A stretch of 9,448 nt of DNA from CAYVJW01 sp964451885 (GTDB taxonomy: Bacteria; Patescibacteriota; Gracilibacteria; UBA4473): the NCBI GenBank assembly GCA_964451885.1, contig CAYVJW010000061.1, positions 1-9,448 on the forward strand. The letters run 5' to 3'. Both the position numbers and the translations under genes were made by a program. Below, piece by piece: positions 1 through 6,259 of the stretch. The notes beneath the pieces are model-generated. The model searched no databases, was not told the origin of the DNA, and saw nothing but the letters and a program-made list of their open reading frames with translations. How positions within the stretch are numbered: position 1 is the stretch's first letter; each line of letters starts with the position of its first letter.

Positions 1-18
1 TTTGACGAGTCAGTAGGA

Positions 19-40
19 ATAAGCCTTGCTGGCTTTTTTA
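19..40 (+). terminator. Possible rho-independent terminator for a gene left of the window
   Basis: AAGCC (21-25) and GGCTT (31-35) form a 5-bp stem around the loop TTGCT, followed at once by a run of T to 39. This is the shape of a short intrinsic terminator on the + strand. The frame from base 1 stays open to a TGA at 61-63 (20 codons), so this could instead be the tail of an upstream coding region. A terminator before that stop would be odd, so I prefer non-coding sequence. Confidence 0.4.
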
Positions 41-50
41 GTAGGAAGTC

Positions 51-130
51 AGGAGATCTCTGATCTTTCCAGATCCTTTGAGGGTATTTTTGATCTGAGA
101 AATTTTTTTCACGTCACGGATGGGATCTAC
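51..130. other. GATC-rich stretch with small palindromes
   Basis: Five GATC sites lie at 55, 62, 72, 92 and 124. One is inside the 8-bp palindrome GAGATCTC. Two others form GATCT-ttcc-AGATC. No gene is supported from 1 to 279. Besides this cluster the stretch holds only an AT-rich inverted repeat at 184-197 (GAATT-gatg-AATTC) followed by a T-rich tract, and a 10-bp direct repeat GTCTCCTATT at 171-180 and 262-271. Function is unknown, and chance in AT-rich DNA remains possible. Confidence 0.3.
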
Positions 131-241
131 GAATTTTATGGGCGATTAAATGAGAATATAATGGAATTAAGTCTCCTATTTTCGAATTGATGAATTCTTT
201 TTTCTTTCTGTTTTTGCTTATTTAAGGGCTTTGTTGGATTT

Positions 242-268
242 AGGCGACACAATCACGTTGTGTCTCCT
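242..268 (-). terminator. Hairpin just downstream of the 89-residue gene
   Basis: GACACAA (246-252) and TTGTGTC (258-264) form a perfect 7-bp stem around a 5-nt loop. Three further pairs (AGG with CCT) follow one mismatch. It starts 11 bases beyond the stop of the gene at 280-549 on the minus strand, where a terminator or 3'-end-stabilising hairpin would be expected. There is no good T run after it in that direction, so factor-independent termination is not assured. Confidence 0.4.
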
Positions 269-279
269 ATTAACCATTC

Positions 280-549
280 TCAAGAGTTTTTATACTCCCA
301 GTACTTCTCGTAGGCTTTTTCTATGCTATGAGAGGAATCGAGAAGCAGTTCTGAAATCATGTCAAATCCTTGATTGCTAAGAGACAAGAAAAAACAGCAG
401 GTTTCATCCTGATTTCTTATTTTTAGTTCAACCAGAGGAGAATCCGGACAATCCAGTTCCGCAGAAAGTTCAAAAATGAAACCTTCTATGTCAAAGTTTG
501 GAAGTGTGAGAGCTGACTTTTTCTTTATCATGCTAAAATAATTAATCAT
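280..549 (-). CDS. Small hypothetical protein
   Basis: I do not recognise this protein. The frame gives 89 residues from ATG at 549, or 83 from the in-frame ATG at 531. It is soluble-looking, with a beta-rich middle (a segment reading LVELKIRNQDE, then CCFFLSLSN) and an acidic, probably helical C-terminus ending EKYWEYKNS. There is no signal peptide or membrane segment. A perfect TATAAT sits at 553-548 on the same strand and overlaps the first ATG. If that is the -10, transcription starts near 541 and the second ATG is the real start, with a leader of about 10 nt. The stop is TGA and a hairpin follows. The gene stands alone, separated from the RhuM unit by about 280 bases. Composition looks like real protein rather than a shadow frame, but there is no family support. 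Confidence 0.55.
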   Translation of the reverse strand: MINYFSMIKKKSALTLPNFDIEGFIFELSAELDCPDSPLVELKIRNQDETCCFFLSLSNQGFDMISELLLDSSHSIEKAYEKYWEYKNS

Positions 550-576
550 TATAATACGTAGAACGTGTTTCTATAA
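548..576 (-). promoter_or_regulatory. Candidate promoter for the 89-residue gene
   Basis: On the minus strand, TATAAT occupies 553-548. The hexamer 17 bases upstream is TTATAG (576-571), a poor -35 match. The perfect -10 is the main evidence. Its placement over the first ATG argues that translation begins at 531. Confidence 0.35.
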
Positions 577-793
577 GCGGTATTAGTTAGTTTTAATCAA
601 ATCTTTATTCGACTTTTATTCTGCTAAAAAAGATTGGCGAATGAATTCGTGCCATTTGCAAAGATTTCGGTATTGTTTGTGGCAGTGGGGAATTAGAAAT
701 TCTGAGAGGTTTTTAACATTACCCTTCCCCCTCCCACTTTGCTCTGTGCGGATTTTGGATTTGTATATAGTCGTCCACACACACGTCTGGAAA
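577..793. other. Intergenic stretch without a supportable gene
   Basis: About 280 bases separate the 89-residue gene from the RhuM stop. I see no convincing coding frame, tRNA or strong repeat. The only structure is an imperfect inverted repeat at about 636-653 (GGCGAAT and ATTC-GT-GCC) and a C-rich patch near 722-737. It is probably an untranslated spacer between two transcription units. Confidence 0.4.
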
Positions 794-808
794 AACTCTT
801 TTTGAGTT
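789..808 (-). terminator. Weak rho-independent terminator after the RhuM gene
   Basis: Read on the minus strand, AACTC, loop AAAAA and GAGTT are followed by more T (GAGTTTTTCC). The stem is 794-798 with 804-808, and it lies 19 bases past the RhuM stop. The stem has only 5 bp, so strength is doubtful. The position fits the end of the peptidase-HEPN-RhuM unit. Confidence 0.45.
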
Positions 809-826
809 ATTCGAACTACTGAATTT

Positions 827-1840
827 CTATTTCTTTCCTCCTGCCAGTTTAATCATTTTATCAAAGTCACTCTCAATTTCTTGGGTTTTGTTAAAGGCCT
901 CATATTCGGAAAAAGCTTTTTTCTCTGCCTCTTTGCGAGATACTTTTCCAAAGCCTTCCAACACTCGAAAGTCATTGAACTCCAAAAAGCGATTTACGGA
1001 AAGAGCCAATCCCTCCATCGTAAATTCGTTTCGTTTTTCAATCTGGTTTTCGATGTAATCGAAGTAAGCGGATATTGTTCGCTCCAGCTTTTTGATTTCA
1101 TCTTCCTCCAGATAATTTTTTGCCACTACTGTATCTAACTTCAGGACACGTCCTTTTGGGGAATTTTTGAAATGGAGTAGTCCCATTTTTGGCTGAGTTT
1201 TATCTGCTTTTTCGTAGATAATTTCGGCTGCTGTTTTTCCGGTAATGGCGAAATGAAATTTGTTCTGTACGTTAGCGAAAAAGTTTTTGGTGATCTGGGA
1301 TTTAGAATCATAATCAATGCTACATTCAGCAAAAATATCGGTAATTTTCTGGTATATTCTTCGCTCACTGGCTCGAATGGAACGGACTCTTTCGAGAAGT
1401 TCTTCGAAGTAGTCCTTGCCAAAATAACGCCCATTTTTGAGCCGATCATCGTCCATGACAAAGCCTTTGATCATAAATTCTTTTAGCTTTTTGGTTGCCC
1501 ATATTCGGAATTGCGTAGCTTGGAGAGAATTTACTCTGTATCCTACAGAAATGATGGCATCCAAATTGTAGAATTTTGTTTCATATTTTTTCCCATCTTC
1601 AGCAGTATGTGCAATTTTTGCACTAACTGAATTTTCATCTAACTCATGTGTACTAAATATATTTTTAAGATGTTTGGTAATAACGGTTCGATCGACCCCA
1701 AAAAGCTTTGCTATCTGTTTTTGGGTTAGCCAGACGTTTTCATTGTGGAAGAATATCTCGACTTTCACTTCTCCGTTGGGGGTTTTATAGAGAAGAAATT
1801 CAGTGAGTTCGTCTTTGGTGGTGAGTTTTTGGTTGGTCAT
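827..1840 (-). CDS. Virulence RhuM family protein
   Basis: This is a 337-residue RhuM-family protein, about full length for the family. The N-terminal third has a helix-turn-helix-like segment at about 37-62 (WLTQKQIAKLFGVDRTVITK). It is followed by the family core: YNLDAIISVGYRVNS at 91-105, then FRIWATKKLKEFMIKGF. The C-terminal half carries the conserved ITGKTAAEIIY stretch (199-209), then KNYLEEDEI and a Lys/Glu-rich tail. RhuM was named in a Salmonella pathogenicity island. Members also occur beside type I restriction loci, and the N-terminal domain occurs fused to Fic/Doc proteins. No Fic motif is visible here. The biochemical role is not established; DNA binding is inferred from the HTH. 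Its ATG overlaps the stop of the HEPN-like gene by 4 nt, so the two are probably translationally coupled, consistent with a functional pair. There are no hsd genes nearby. Confidence 0.93.
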   Translation of the reverse strand: MTNQKLTTKDELTEFLLYKTPNGEVKVEIFFHNENVWLTQKQIAKLFGVDRTVITKHLKNIFSTHELDENSVSAKIAHTAEDGKKYETKFYNLDAIISVGYRVNSLQATQFRIWATKKLKEFMIKGFVMDDDRLKNGRYFGKDYFEELLERVRSIRASERRIYQKITDIFAECSIDYDSKSQITKNFFANVQNKFHFAITGKTAAEIIYEKADKTQPKMGLLHFKNSPKGRVLKLDTVVAKNYLEEDEIKKLERTISAYFDYIENQIEKRNEFTMEGLALSVNRFLEFNDFRVLEGFGKVSRKEAEKKAFSEYEAFNKTQEIESDFDKMIKLAGGKK

Positions 1841-2634
1841 GATTTATTATTTTTAGAAAGAATAACTGCTCCATTCTTTTTAATTACTGACTGCACAAGC
1901 ATTATTTTTCTTTTAAAGCCTTGAGGATCATTCAAAGAATCTTCATTCCATTTCTCAAGAATAAGTCTGTTTGCCCCCCTGATAATTCCATATAAATCAC
2001 TAGGAGAAATAAATTGAACTTTATGATTTGTTTTGTTGTCAATTTCTTTTGTTTCTTTTTCAAAAAGCGGAGTAATACCAAGAGCTGAAGGTGAAAAAAA
2101 ATGTGTTAATGAGTTTCTTAACTTTCTTAAATTTTTGAATCCAATTTTTCCGCTTTTTTTGGAGTTGTTTTTTACCCATTCATTTTTATTGCACACACAA
2201 AATTTTTTGAAAAAAGACTCAATATCAGCATTTGATGATTTCTTTTTTAATTCTACCTCTTCACTTATTTCTTGTTCATAAATTATCCACAAGTGTCTCA
2301 AAGTTTCCAAGAAAGCAAAAAGTACAATCATTTGTGATCGGACTGGTAAGTGAAACTTTAATTTATCAGCAATTGTTTGTGGATGTTCTGAGAGTTGATA
2401 ATTATAATCAATTTTTTCCTTTTTTAGTTTTTCTGCAAGGAAAGTGATAAAATTGGAGAATTCTAAAACCTGTTCTTGAATATTTTTTAGTTGATTTTGA
2501 AATCCCAGAAGACTTCCAACCTCTTTATCAATCTCTATAAGAAAGTGAAAAATAGGAGATATATCTGGAGATATGACAATATTGCTATCATCAAAAAATA
2601 AATGCGTATTTTTATTTGAAGCTATTTTTTTCAT
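1837..2634 (-). CDS. Hypothetical protein with a HEPN-like R-N-x-x-x-H motif
   Basis: I recognise no named family for this 265-residue protein. The notable motif is R173-N-S-L-T-H178, at the end of a basic helix-like segment (KNLRKLRNSLTHFF). R-x4-6-H with a polar residue after R is the RNase signature of HEPN domains, which are all-helical proteins of toxin-antitoxin, abortive-infection and CRISPR systems. The preceding helix-like segment at 95-120 (LPVRSQMIVLFAFLETLRHL) would be the other half of such a bundle. The acidic region 125-150 and two Cys (146, 148) are less explained. No signal peptide is seen. The gene begins 12 bases after the C39-like gene and overlaps RhuM by 4 nt. It is visibly more AT-rich than its neighbours (long T runs on the + strand), hinting at transfer. 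RNase activity is inference, and other helical proteins also contain RN..H strings. Confidence 0.75.
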   Translation of the reverse strand: MKKIASNKNTHLFFDDSNIVISPDISPIFHFLIEIDKEVGSLLGFQNQLKNIQEQVLEFSNFITFLAEKLKKEKIDYNYQLSEHPQTIADKLKFHLPVRSQMIVLFAFLETLRHLWIIYEQEISEEVELKKKSSNADIESFFKKFCVCNKNEWVKNNSKKSGKIGFKNLRKLRNSLTHFFSPSALGITPLFEKETKEIDNKTNHKVQFISPSDLYGIIRGANRLILEKWNEDSLNDPQGFKRKIMLVQSVIKKNGAVILSKNNKS

Positions 2635-2646
2635 TTTTTAATTTGA

Positions 2647-3285
2647 TTATTTTTGGAGTTCAAAAACTACAATCAACTTTTTTTCTTTCCTCATGGCTTT
2701 TATAAATCGTTTTTTATTTACTTTCTGATTAGAAATGGCGTGTGCCTTCAAACTTCCATTTTCGTGAAAATAAAAGCAATCTTTATCATAACCGAGTAAA
2801 ACTACAAAATGCCCATCATATGGAGCTTTTATTTCGTAAAGAATACTCCAATCTACATTCACAATTATTGGATATCCCTTATCGAGCCAGCACGTTAAAT
2901 CTTTTGTTGTTATGTTTTTCTTGGTATGCAGATTCAATGTTAGGGCTTTTTTGAGGGTTTCAAGCATGATGGGCATATCTATATTTTTTAGAATTGCCTT
3001 TGCATCTGCTTCCTCGTAATTTTTCAGGATATACTTTTCACCCTCTAGCAAATCTTTTAGGTCGAAATTACTAAACATTTTTGCCTCTAAGCCCTCTTTC
3101 CATAAAAGCATCAAGATTTGATGCGTGTAAGTCCACAATTTTGGCTTTTTCTTCATCTTTTGAGCCAACTCTTCAATCGTGTATTTCCGTTTCGGGAAAA
3201 AGTGTTTCAGAACAGATAATGCTACACACTGAGCACAGTTTGTTCCATCGATATTATTGGAATAATTAGGAAGATTTATAAGCAT
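2647..3285 (-). CDS. C39-like cysteine peptidase family protein
   Basis: This 212-residue protein has the layout of stand-alone, papain-fold peptidase C39-like proteins. The nucleophile region D-G-T-N-C17-A-Q-C is followed by a VLKHFFP helix end. The region before the His reads LDKGYPIIVNVDW, then DGHFVVLLGYD with the catalytic His at 159, then a YFHENGS segment where the family has an HDPG-like turn. C17, H159 and N176 (or E175) are the candidate catalytic residues. C20 is an alternative nucleophile, but C17 aligns better with the family pattern CAQ. There is no signal peptide and no membrane or ABC domain, so it is not a bacteriocin-exporter C39. It is likely cytoplasmic; the substrate is unknown. 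It is first in a three-gene unit with the HEPN-like and RhuM genes, preceded by a TATAAT box. The ATG at 3285 has no clear Shine-Dalgarno. Confidence 0.8.
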   Translation of the reverse strand: MLINLPNYSNNIDGTNCAQCVALSVLKHFFPKRKYTIEELAQKMKKKPKLWTYTHQILMLLWKEGLEAKMFSNFDLKDLLEGEKYILKNYEEADAKAILKNIDMPIMLETLKKALTLNLHTKKNITTKDLTCWLDKGYPIIVNVDWSILYEIKAPYDGHFVVLLGYDKDCFYFHENGSLKAHAISNQKVNKKRFIKAMRKEKKLIVVFELQK

Positions 3286-3305
3286 CTTAGTAGGAGTAAT
3301 GACAC

Positions 3306-3311
3306 ATTATA
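3306..3311 (-). promoter_or_regulatory. -10 box upstream of the C39-like gene
   Basis: A perfect TATAAT on the minus strand ends 20 bases before the ATG at 3285, giving a predicted leader of about 14 nt. No clear -35 is present in the AT-rich sequence 16-18 bases upstream. It lies in the 49-bp gap after the EamA gene, so the C39-HEPN-RhuM unit may be transcribed independently of the methyltransferase operon, although read-through is also possible because no terminator is visible in the gap. Confidence 0.45.
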
Positions 3312-3334
3312 TCAAGGTGAATAAACAATAAATA

Positions 3335-4252
3335 TTATTTTTGAGTTTTAAGTCTACCTTGCTCCCAAGAAAAGTAGGCTAATCCTCCCAGGATTAAAGC
3401 AGCTCCAACCATTTTTTGAGAAGAAATATGATCTCCAAAAAAGATAAATGCTCCAAACAGGATAAAGACTGGCTGGAGAATTAAAAACATATTCAGTTTT
3501 GAAATTTTCAGATATTTGTGTGCCTCAAAATAAAGCATCTTAGCTACTATAGCGTTGAGCATTAAAGCTGATGTAGCTGTGACTATAGCCAGAATTGGAA
3601 TCATTTCTATCTTCCCCTGAAAACCAAAAAAAGAACCAAGAAATATCAACATCAAAATCAACCGAAGAAATCCAAAAGCGAATCCATCAATATCAGAGGC
3701 AAATTTTTTGATAAGGAAACTTTGCAACGCATATAAAAATCTACAGATCAACATAAGACTAACGAGGAATAATGACATTTCTCCTTTCAGCGTTGAGAGG
3801 AAGACAAATCCTGTAAGAGCTACCAAAATTCCAAGCATTTCGCTCAAAGAAATTTTCTCTTTTAAAAAGAATACTCCCAATATAAAAGCAAAAATTGTTT
3901 CGGATTTTCCTATGAGAGCAATAATGCCTGAATTTGTTTGTTCCAAAGTGTACCACCATAAAAATGCGGCAAACGAAGTGATAAGGGAAACAGAAAGCAA
4001 AACGTTTCCATGTTTTTGAACACAAACCTGGAGTTTTTTTCGAGATTTAGTGGATCTAAAAAAATATGGAGTACAAAGTACTATAGCTCCTAAACTGCCC
4101 CAAAAAACGGCATTTTGAGGCGTTACACTTTCAAAGTGATGAAATAGAAAATCTGAAACCAGATACATGGCTGCTCCGCAGATAGTACTGGAAAGCATGA
4201 GGAGAGAACCTTTTTGAGAGTCGTTTATAAGATGGATTTTACAATTTTTCAT
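3335..4252 (-). CDS. EamA/DMT-superfamily permease
   Basis: This is a 305-residue integral membrane protein with ten predicted helices, at about 17-37, 47-66, 84-102, 108-130, 137-154, 159-180, 190-211, 216-236, 254-273 and 279-296. That is two five-helix EamA repeats. Repeat-end signatures are visible: FFLKEKISLSEMLGILVAL with GFVFL in the first, and FFGDHISSQKMVGAALILGG in the second. Members of the drug/metabolite transporter superfamily move amino acids, nucleotides/nucleosides and other small solutes across the inner membrane; substrate cannot be read from sequence. The charged N-terminus (1-15) is not a cleaved signal. The ATG overlaps the stop of the uridine-kinase-like gene by 4 nt, so it is the last gene of the methyltransferase operon. 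The link to nucleoside metabolism is suggested only by that neighbour. Confidence 0.9.
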   Translation of the reverse strand: MKNCKIHLINDSQKGSLLMLSSTICGAAMYLVSDFLFHHFESVTPQNAVFWGSLGAIVLCTPYFFRSTKSRKKLQVCVQKHGNVLLSVSLITSFAAFLWWYTLEQTNSGIIALIGKSETIFAFILGVFFLKEKISLSEMLGILVALTGFVFLSTLKGEMSLFLVSLMLICRFLYALQSFLIKKFASDIDGFAFGFLRLILMLIFLGSFFGFQGKIEMIPILAIVTATSALMLNAIVAKMLYFEAHKYLKISKLNMFLILQPVFILFGAFIFFGDHISSQKMVGAALILGGLAYFSWEQGRLKTQK

Positions 4253-4937
4253 GGCTTTAAAATCACCAAATTATCAAAGTCGGTGTAATCAATGATCACA
4301 TCTGCTAATGCTTCAGGGTTAACTTCGTCAACGTACATTCTGGAGGCCGCATGGTATCGATCAATGTACTTTTGCCTTGCTTTTTCGAAGCTTCCAAACG
4401 CCTCTGTTTCTCTTTTTGCTCCACGTTCCATAGCTACGTCCCAATCTGCTTTTAAAAATATTTTCAGATCCCAATAAGGAACATAAGTTGGCTTAAATAG
4501 ATACGCTCCATCAGTAATTAAAATCGAGTCACTTTGAATTGAAGTAGGCTCTAAATCAAGAGATTCGTCTGTTTCCAAGTCATGAGTTCCAGATATATAT
4601 ACTGATGAGGTACTTCTTGTGACATTTTAAGAACTTTCTCAACAAAACCTTTCTCATTATAAGCATCTTCGTAGTACCCTCGTGCAGAATCTCTGCCTTG
4701 TCTATATCGATGATCTTTTTTGTTGTGAAAATTATCGATTGTTATATGAATCGAAGGAAGAGCTTTTCCCACTAGAAATTCATGGAGTCCTTTTGCCAAT
4801 GTTGTTTTCCCCGTGGCCTCAATGCCATTAATTGCTATTCGAAGAGGAGTGTTTCTTTGTGATTGAGCTTTCTGGATACGAGAGGATAAAAGCTCGAGGA
4901 TTTCCAAGTCGATTTTTTTATGGGGTTGTTTAGTCAT
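4249..4937 (-). pseudogene. Uridine-kinase-like gene, frameshifted
   Basis: Two frames together make one uridine-kinase-like P-loop protein of about 228 residues. The upstream part (4937 to 4551) holds the Walker A GIEATGKTT (38-46), the TIDNFHN substrate loop and a GRDSARGYYEDAYN segment, then leaves the family pattern and stops. The downstream part (readable to the stop at 4249) continues with SGTHDLETDE, SILITDGAYL, the lid-like MERGAKRE, the RYHAASRMYVDE helix and the terminal VIIDYTDFDN. Joining them needs loss of 2 nt, or gain of 1, in the TATATATAT run at 4601-4593. With one TA removed the junction reads HQYISGTHDLE, as expected. The start overlaps the P-loop kinase stop by 4 nt and the end overlaps EamA. 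The downstream half has a TTG start at 4578 but would lack the P-loop. Inactivation, phase variation or a sequencing error are all possible. Confidence 0.85.
4593..4601. repeat. TA dinucleotide run at the kinase frameshift
   Basis: Nine alternating A/T bases sit exactly where the uridine-kinase-like reading frame changes. One TA unit fewer restores a single frame across 4937-4249 (689 minus 2 = 229 codons including stop). Short dinucleotide runs slip during replication and are also error-prone in assemblies. Confidence 0.8.
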
Positions 4938-5452
4938 TTTGAAAGATAGTTGAGAATTTCCTTTTCGACTTCTTTTAGATTTTTCTTTGTCGTATTTATT
5001 CTAATTTCATTGGGATATAGAGGACGGTTACATATTGCTTCATTAATTTTTATAGCTGACTTCCAATCTCGATATTTACTACTTCGTTCTTCTAATAGAA
5101 CTCTAGATTTCAAAATTTCGTGATCATCAATTATCAAAGAAAATAAAGTATACTTTTCGGTTTTAAAGAGAGAATGAAGCTCTTTGATACGCTTATCCTC
5201 AAGATCAGTAATAATGATGTTTTCAAATCCATGTTTGAGATAATTTTTTGTCACCAGTACCAAATTCTCAAAAGCGATGCTTTCCTCTTCCTCATAAGGG
5301 ATTTCTTGATATCCTTTGTTGCGAAATTCTGGAATCCAGCCAAATTCAAAACATGGGCTTTTAAAGTGCTTTTGAAGTAATACTGCTATCGAGGATTTTC
5401 CAATTCCAGGAGCTCCAGCTATAAAAATGAGATCGTGATTTTCTTTCTTCAT
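4934..5452 (-). CDS. Small P-loop kinase / AAA-family ATPase
   Basis: This 172-residue single-domain protein has a Walker A GAPGIGKSS at 13-21 after the beta strand LIFIA. A strand at about 79-84 (NIIITDLED) is a plausible site for substrate or Mg contacts. Two arginines in RVLLEERSS (117-123) resemble the lid of nucleoside/nucleotide-type kinases. The C-terminus, EIRINTTKKNLKEVEKEIL, is the usual last strand and helix of this class. Size and layout fit small phosphotransferases (adenylate/shikimate-kinase-like fold) rather than a true ring-forming AAA protein. The substrate is unknown. The gene starts within the ATGA overlap with the methyltransferase stop and ends in another with the uridine-kinase-like gene, so it is translated from the same message. 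Placement next to a second small kinase suggests nucleoside or small-molecule phosphorylation, but this is inference. Confidence 0.8.
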   Translation of the reverse strand: MKKENHDLIFIAGAPGIGKSSIAVLLQKHFKSPCFEFGWIPEFRNKGYQEIPYEEEESIAFENLVLVTKNYLKHGFENIIITDLEDKRIKELHSLFKTEKYTLFSLIIDDHEILKSRVLLEERSSKYRDWKSAIKINEAICNRPLYPNEIRINTTKKNLKEVEKEILNYLSK

Positions 5453-6102
5453 TTATTTTCGAATATCAAACAATAACTATGCTGAGCCTCCGAATCCTCA
5501 CTTCCGGTTTCATGAATAAACACAAGCTCCCTTTCAAAAAACAAAACTTCACTAACTACTCGAGCCACATCCCAAGCCAAAGGAGTCATAGGATGTCCTT
5601 CTCCAAAAGTATTGGAAATCTCAAGAACTACTTTTGCATTAGGCTTCATTAATACGCTTATTTTTTGATAAATATCAGCCATACTTTTCAGATATTCCTC
5701 ATAACTACCCTCTTTTCGGTAGTTAGAAAATGGATTTTCTTTATCAAATGATCTCATATATGGAGGAGAAGTAAGACAAAAATCGAACATTGGAAGATTG
5801 TATTTTTCTATCTCCAATGAACTGCCGTGAATAACTCGAGAAGGAGCTTTTAATGTTTTGGAAATAAAGTCACACCTGCTTTTTTCATACTCAATTCCGA
5901 TTCCTATTCTGCCTAATTCTTGTGCTGCCATCAAAGTCGTTCCAAATCCTGCAAAAGGATCTAAAACTTTATCAGATGGGTTTGTGTATTCTTCAATAAA
6001 TTTTTTTGCGAAAACTTTTGGATAGCGAATATTTGTATCAATCTGTACTTCGATATTTTCAAGTTCGTAAGGCAAGGAAAAATAAGATTTTGACATTTTC
6101 AT
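5449..6102 (-). CDS. Site-specific DNA methyltransferase (N4-cytosine/N6-adenine type)
   Basis: This 217-residue amino-methyltransferase binds S-adenosylmethionine through motif X/I: an FAKKFIEEYTNPSDKVLDPF stretch running into DPFAGFGTT at 48-56. An acidic motif II residue (GIEYEK, E71) and the catalytic motif IV TSPPY at 111-115 follow. SPPY is typical of N4-cytosine enzymes, but SPPY/DPPY does not settle the target base. The order X-I-IV with little sequence afterwards resembles the gamma-like arrangement and leaves almost no room for a large target-recognition domain. Specificity may be short, partner-provided or non-DNA (a tRNA guanine methyltransferase fold is the main alternative). No restriction endonuclease is adjacent. 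It is the first gene of a four-gene overlapped operon and is divergent from the primase-helicase gene across 157 bp. A second in-frame ATG lies two codons downstream. Confidence 0.88.
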   Translation of the reverse strand: MKMSKSYFSLPYELENIEVQIDTNIRYPKVFAKKFIEEYTNPSDKVLDPFAGFGTTLMAAQELGRIGIGIEYEKSRCDFISKTLKAPSRVIHGSSLEIEKYNLPMFDFCLTSPPYMRSFDKENPFSNYRKEGSYEEYLKSMADIYQKISVLMKPNAKVVLEISNTFGEGHPMTPLAWDVARVVSEVLFFERELVFIHETGSEDSEAQHSYCLIFENK

Positions 6103-6136
6103 GATTCACTCTGTTACAAAACACAAGGCTCTAAAA

Positions 6137-6166
6137 TTGTCACCTTCTATACTAGTTAAGTATAAC
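6137..6166 (+). promoter_or_regulatory. Promoter of the primase-helicase gene
   Basis: TTGTCA (6137-6142) and TATAAC (6161-6166) are separated by 18 bases, each one mismatch from consensus. Transcription would start near 6173, downstream of the in-frame ATG at 6101 and about 87 nt before the ATG at 6260. This supports the later start codon. A T7A7 tract (6180-6193) lies in the predicted leader. I cannot choose a matching minus-strand promoter for the methyltransferase from this region. Confidence 0.5.
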
Positions 6167-6173
6167 TATACTT
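6148..6173. promoter_or_regulatory. Three-half-site inverted repeat over the -10 (candidate operator)
   Basis: TATACT (6148-6153), AGTATA (6159-6164) and TATACT (6167-6172) form two overlapping inverted repeats. The tighter one is AAGTATA-ac-TATACTT, 7+2+7 and perfect. It covers the predicted -10 of the primase-helicase gene and lies in the divergent gap, so one regulator could control both directions. AT-rich promoters do produce such strings by chance. Confidence 0.45.
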
Positions 6174-6259
6174 TCCTTGTTTTTTTAAAAAAATCAATTA
6201 CAAAGAATATAATTAAAATAATATTTAGGATTTGTAAAAAGATAGTAATCACAAATTGC

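Noticed and set aside
1..63. C-terminal tail of an upstream gene
   Set aside because: Only 20 codons are open and a terminator-like hairpin lies inside them, so there is too little evidence to call it.
1141..1461. Minus-strand 106-codon frame inside RhuM
   Set aside because: It overlaps the conserved RhuM core in another frame and has no family features.
827..1840. RhuM as part of a type I restriction locus
   Set aside because: No hsdR, hsdM or hsdS gene is present in the window.
2647..3285. C39 peptidase domain of a bacteriocin exporter
   Set aside because: No membrane or ABC ATPase domain and no leader-peptide gene nearby; it is a stand-alone cytoplasmic protein.
3708..4025. Overlapping frames inside the EamA gene
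   Set aside because: They are shadows of a clear ten-helix permease.
4249..4578. Downstream half of the kinase as an independent gene
   Set aside because: It starts at a TTG in mid-domain, lacks the P-loop, and its sequence continues the family directly from the upstream half.
4551..4937. Programmed ribosomal frameshifting in the kinase
   Set aside because: The site is a TA run, not a slippery heptamer, and I see no stimulatory structure. A slippage mutation or sequencing error is simpler.
6101..6259. N-terminal extension of the primase-helicase from the ATG at 6101
   Set aside because: The extra 53 residues are Lys/Ile-rich with no family resemblance. A good promoter lies inside the segment, and the ATG is only 2 bases from the divergent methyltransferase start.
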